From Medakamo hakoo (lineage: Eukaryota > Chlorophyta > Trebouxiophyceae > Coccomyxaceae), in the NCBI GenBank assembly GCA_026636295.1, contig CP089458.1, positions 62,001 to 126,000 of the forward strand: a stretch of 64,000 bases of DNA. The letters are read 5' to 3'. The stretch's first letter is position 1. The number at the start of each line of letters is the position of its first letter. This document shows positions 61,350 through 64,000 of the stretch, in pieces. The notes below the pieces were generated by a model that did not search any database, had not been told where the DNA came from, and was given only the letters and a program-made list of their open reading frames with translations. The position numbers were made by a program, and so were the translations under genes.

Positions 61350-62240
61350 ATGCTGCGCCAAGCTGGCCGCGCCCTGGTGCGCGGCGGCTGGGCAGCCAGC
61401 GGCGTGAGCGCGGCCGCGGCGGGAGGAGGCGTGCCGTCGTCCCCCTTCTCCGCGCTTGCCCGCCGCGCTGCGGCCAGACCACCCACCCGTCCTCCATCCA
61501 CCTCCTCCCAATTCTCTTCTTGGGTGCGCGCCGCGGGCCTGCGCCACCAGGGCGGCCACGCCGGTCGATCCATAGACCCGGACACCGCCGTCTACGGCCT
61601 TATCGCCGCCAACGTGGCCGTCTACGGCGCGTGGGCGGCGTCGACGTCGCGCCCAAACCTGCGGGCGGCGCTTGCAAAACACTTCACCGTCTCGCCGGCC
61701 GCCGTGACGTCGCGGCCCTGGACCCTGTTGACGTCCGCGTTCTCCCACCGTGAGACCGGGCACCTGTTCGTCAACATGGTGACGCTCTACTTCTTTGGGT
61801 CGTCCGTCGCGCGTTCGTACGGCGGCGCCCGCCTGCTGAGGCTGTACGCTGCGGCCGCCGTCGCGGGCAGCGCGGCGCACTGTGGCGCGGCCCGCGTGTC
61901 GTGCGCCCGGCGGTACGCGCACTCCCCGCCCTCCACCCAGGCCGCGTGCGTGAAACTGGCGCCGCCCGCCCTGGGCGCGTCCGGCGCGGTGAACGGCATT
62001 CTGGCGCTGTCCATTCTGGCCCGCCCGACGGCCACCGTGCTCGTGTACGGCATCGTCCCCGTGCCCGCCGCCCTGCTGGGCGCCCTGTACGTGGCGCAGG
62101 ACGTGGCGGGCGTGGCTCGGGAGGGCGGCGGCGGGCGGGGCGGGATTGCGCACTGGGGCCACCTGGGCGGCGCGGCGGTCGGCGCGCTTGTATGGGCGGC
62201 GAGGGTGCGGACCGGGCGGTGGGGGTGGAGCGGGTGGTGA
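61350..62240 (+). CDS. Rhomboid-family intramembrane protease, probably mitochondrial
   Basis: A single exon encodes about 296 residues. The N terminus is Arg/Ala/Ser-rich without early acids (MLRQAGRALVRGGWAASGVS), fitting mitochondrial import. Six or seven membrane segments follow. Catalytic features are present: TSAFSHRETGHLFVNMVTLY (the HxxxN-type motif), GASGAVNGI with the nucleophile Ser, and IAHWGHLGGAAVGALVW with the catalytic His. SIDPDTAVYGLIAANVAVYG marks the first span. The loop between the third and fourth spans has an insert with cysteines (CGAARVSCARRYAH). The family cleaves membrane-spanning substrates; PARL-type forms act on mitochondrial proteins. Confidence 0.9.
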   Translation: MLRQAGRALVRGGWAASGVSAAAAGGGVPSSPFSALARRAAARPPTRPPSTSSQFSSWVRAAGLRHQGGHAGRSIDPDTAVYGLIAANVAVYGAWAASTSRPNLRAALAKHFTVSPAAVTSRPWTLLTSAFSHRETGHLFVNMVTLYFFGSSVARSYGGARLLRLYAAAAVAGSAAHCGAARVSCARRYAHSPPSTQAACVKLAPPALGASGAVNGILALSILARPTATVLVYGIVPVPAALLGALYVAQDVAGVAREGGGGRGGIAHWGHLGGAAVGALVWAARVRTGRWGWSGW

Positions 62241-62415
62241 AAAGCTGCCGCTCAAGGCGCAAGGTTTTTCGTTGCACCGATTCCATGCCCACAGCGGTGC
62301 ATGGGGTGGGGAGAGACGATCCCACATTCCACACGAGCGGCTTTTTTTTGTCCAGCGCCTTTTTTCGCACTCTCCTAGGCTAACAAGTTATGGCGCTCCA
62401 CCTCGCCGCCACCCG

Positions 62416-63438
62416 TCAAGCTGCCTCCACGCCCTTCACCCCCTCCACCTCCGCCGCCAGCGCCGCCAGCGCCGCTTTGTACCTCGGCCCGTCCGTCCGC
62501 AAGTGCTCGCAGTGCGGCGACCCCGGAAACAAAACCTTTCGCACGCGCCCGCCGCCGCCGCCGACCACCTCGCCCGCAAACCGCTCCACTTCAGACGGCG
62601 GAATGAGCGCGTCCACGTCCGAGTACAGGAACAGACGTGGAATGGGCGAGGAGCGGAGGCTCTCGCCCAAAGCCTCCCACGCGGACCAGGCGCGGTCCAG
62701 GCGCGAAGCCAGCGGCGGCGCGGCCAGCGCCGCGCCCAACGCCGGCCGCAGCGCGCCGACCAGCCCCGGCCGGCGGGCCTCCACGCCGTCCGCCGGCTCA
62801 GCCAGCCACGCAGCCGCCACCCCCCGCGCCGCCAGGTCTGGGTTCAGCCTCGCCGGGCAGGAATCAAAGGCCAGGCCGGCCAGGCGGGAGGGCAGGGCGA
62901 GCGGCGGGTGGGCAGAGTTGAAGGCCGCGCCGCCGCCGGGGCGCTCGGCCGCCAGCAGGGCGCCCGCCGACAGGAAACCGCCGTTGGAGAAGACGTGGGC
63001 GATGACAGACGTGTTTGACCGCCCCGCCGCGGAGAGGGCGACCGCCGCGGCGCGGGCCGTGCGCGCGGCGGCCGCGTCGGACAGTGACGGGAGCAGCAGC
63101 GGGCCCAGGCTGGGACAGACCGCGAGCGTTTCGTGGCCCAGATCCCTCCACGCGGCGCTGTACTTGTCCAGGTCGCGGGGGCGGCAGCCCAACCAGCCAA
63201 AGAGCAGGACGAGGGGCTTGGAGCGGGCGGGCGTGGTGGGCGGGAGGGCCGTAAAGGTCGTCCGGCGGAGGGGGGGCGGGGGGGGCGGCGCGCGCGACGG
63301 CGGCGCGCCCGCCGCCTCGGCCCTCACGGGCGGCACGCCTCGCCTCCTCGGCGCTGTGACCGCTGTGGGTGGGCACCGGCACCGGCTGGACGGCAGGGAG
63401 GCCCGCCCCGCGCCAGCGGCGGCGCGGGCGGCCAGCAT
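62416..63438 (-). CDS. TMEM53/DUF829-family alpha/beta-hydrolase-like protein
   Basis: A single exon encodes about 340 residues. A basic Ala/Arg/Pro-rich N terminus (MLAARAAAGAGRASLPSSR) of about 70 residues suggests plastid or mitochondrial import. The DUF829 core starts PLVLLFGWLGCRPRDLDKYS, followed by AWRDLGHETLAVCPS, VIAHVFSNGGFLSAGALLAA (nucleophile-elbow-like, SNGG), AFDSCPARLNPDLAARGVAA, IPRLFLYSDVDALIPPSEVE and FPGSPHCEHLRTDGPRYKAA. The S, D and H positions of an alpha/beta hydrolase triad are thus present in order. Enzymatic activity is not established for this family. Divergent from the eIF3b gene. Confidence 0.88.
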   Translation of the reverse strand: MLAARAAAGAGRASLPSSRCRCPPTAVTAPRRRGVPPVRAEAAGAPPSRAPPPPPPLRRTTFTALPPTTPARSKPLVLLFGWLGCRPRDLDKYSAAWRDLGHETLAVCPSLGPLLLPSLSDAAAARTARAAAVALSAAGRSNTSVIAHVFSNGGFLSAGALLAAERPGGGAAFNSAHPPLALPSRLAGLAFDSCPARLNPDLAARGVAAAWLAEPADGVEARRPGLVGALRPALGAALAAPPLASRLDRAWSAWEALGESLRSSPIPRLFLYSDVDALIPPSEVERFAGEVVGGGGGRVRKVLFPGSPHCEHLRTDGPRYKAALAALAAEVEGVKGVEAA

Positions 63439-63731
63439 TTTTTTCCTCTCCTCGCCGCTCGTGCGAGAGAAGACAGCAGAGTGCGAGACGGAGAGTGCGC
63501 GCTCGCTCGCAGCTCAACCGCGCACCGCCTCACTCCAGCTTTCCATCCAAAGCGGCGCGTTGCCTGCGCCTTTCCCCCCTTTTCACGCGTGCAGCCCCCG
63601 CGCACTCCAACAGACGCCTGGGCCCCCGCACGTCGCGCGCCTCTCCTGCTGTTGTGTAAAGGAGAGAGGGAGGGAAGACAGAGCTTGTCGCTCGTCCCTC
63701 ACTCCGTCGCGGCGCAAGAAAAAAAAACGAA

Positions 63732-63933
63732 ATGGCGGCCACGGTCTCCGCCGTGAGCGGCTTGCGCCCTGGCGAGGAGAAGCTGTTCCCGGGCCAGCCG
63801 CGCGGCTTCCCCTTTGGCGACTTTGACGTGGAGGACGTCATGCTGCCCGACGGCGACGATATGGGCATTGCGAGTGAGGAGTCGGACGCCGAGCCGGAAG
63901 TCCAAGCCGAGTCGGGGTTTGGCGCGGTCATCG
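63732..63933 (+). CDS. EIF3B: eIF3 subunit B, first exon only (cut by window edge)
   Basis: The start codon at 63732 opens MAATVSAVSGLRPGEEKLFP, and the exon ends at a GTGAG donor after 67 codons plus one base. The block VEDVMLPDGDDMGIASEESD followed by ESGFGAVI closely follows the N terminus of plant eIF3b, where a D-x-x-x-LPPGEDFGI stretch and a GFGN-I-I-VVDNLP sequence precede the RRM. Here the frame breaks at the expected point just before VVDNLP. eIF3b is the scaffold of the eIF3 translation initiation complex. The rest of the gene lies outside the window. Confidence 0.7.
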
Positions 63934-64000
63934 GTGAGATTGCTCTTTTTGTGTCGTGGTCGCAGCCTGGGGAATGCGGGCTTGCCCACAAACGAGCGGC

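Noticed and set aside
1-64000. Bacterial (for example actinobacterial) origin suggested by very high GC
   Set aside because: Spliceosomal introns in exact phase, signal and transit peptides, and eukaryote-only genes (LSm5, IRE1, nicastrin, SWC4, tubulin) rule this out.
1-64000. Transposons, viral fossils, tRNA or rRNA genes
   Set aside because: No terminal repeats, integrase, transposase, reverse transcriptase or capsid-like frames, and no tRNA box A/B pairs were recognised. The only large repeat is the tandem gene duplication.

Overview
The window is nuclear DNA from a photosynthetic eukaryote, most likely a green alga (chlorophyte) with a compact, very GC-rich genome. Genes are broken by short GT-AG introns, so it is not bacterial. 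Plastid-type genes are present: FtsZ, an Alb3/Oxa1 insertase, a PAP/fibrillin, an organellar RsmH and a transit-peptide pyrophosphatase. Some transcripts end near TGTAA, the usual chlorophyte poly(A) signal. IRE1 has a plant-like DMG kinase motif plus C-terminal CCCH zinc fingers, as described for Chlamydomonas IRE1. AsnRS has a WHEP insertion as in land plants. I see no transposon, viral relic, tRNA, rRNA or CRISPR. Thirty-four genes fill 64 kb, about one per 1.9 kb.

Region 1-11.2 kb is a direct tandem duplication with a 7.2-kb period. Positions 1-4011 reappear at 7205-11216 with one visible difference, a G tract of 12 versus 13 inside an intron. The repeated block holds a divergent pair: a minus-strand SPX-RING-phosphatase-phosphatase fusion and a plus-strand membrane-anchored methyltransferase-like gene. 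An F-box gene lies between the two visible parts and should also be duplicated left of the window. The fusion is the most unusual object here. In one frame it joins an SPX inositol-pyrophosphate/phosphate sensor, a RING finger, an FCP1/SCP (NIF) HAD phosphatase and a PHOSPHO1-type HAD phosphatase.

Region 11.2-31.6 kb carries a small signal-peptide membrane protein, LSm5, the Alb3 insertase, an unknown plastid-like membrane protein, organellar RsmH, a pterin-4a-carbinolamine dehydratase, a TLC-domain protein, nicastrin, a nuclear-looking coiled-coil protein, plastid pyrophosphatase, FtsZ and AsnRS. Region 31.6-50.2 kb carries a LEA-like 11-mer-repeat protein, a plastid fibrillin, a DDX20/Gemin3-like helicase, a SlyD-like FKBP, a CCZ1-like protein, the rRNA-processing protein Nrap/NOL6, IRE1 and an NFKBIL1-like ankyrin protein. 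Region 50.4-64 kb carries RAD18, a 76-residue membrane microprotein, SWC4/DMAP1, ProRS, a zinc-finger/UBA/PUB protein, beta-tubulin with an aberrant tail, a rhomboid protease, a TMEM53/DUF829 protein and the first exon of eIF3b.

The layout is strongly ordered: 28 of the 34 genes form 14 head-to-head pairs whose start codons lie about 125-455 bp apart, and neighbouring pairs mostly meet tail to tail. Gene models below were built by hand from splice-site phase and family similarity. Exon boundaries are given where phases agree.
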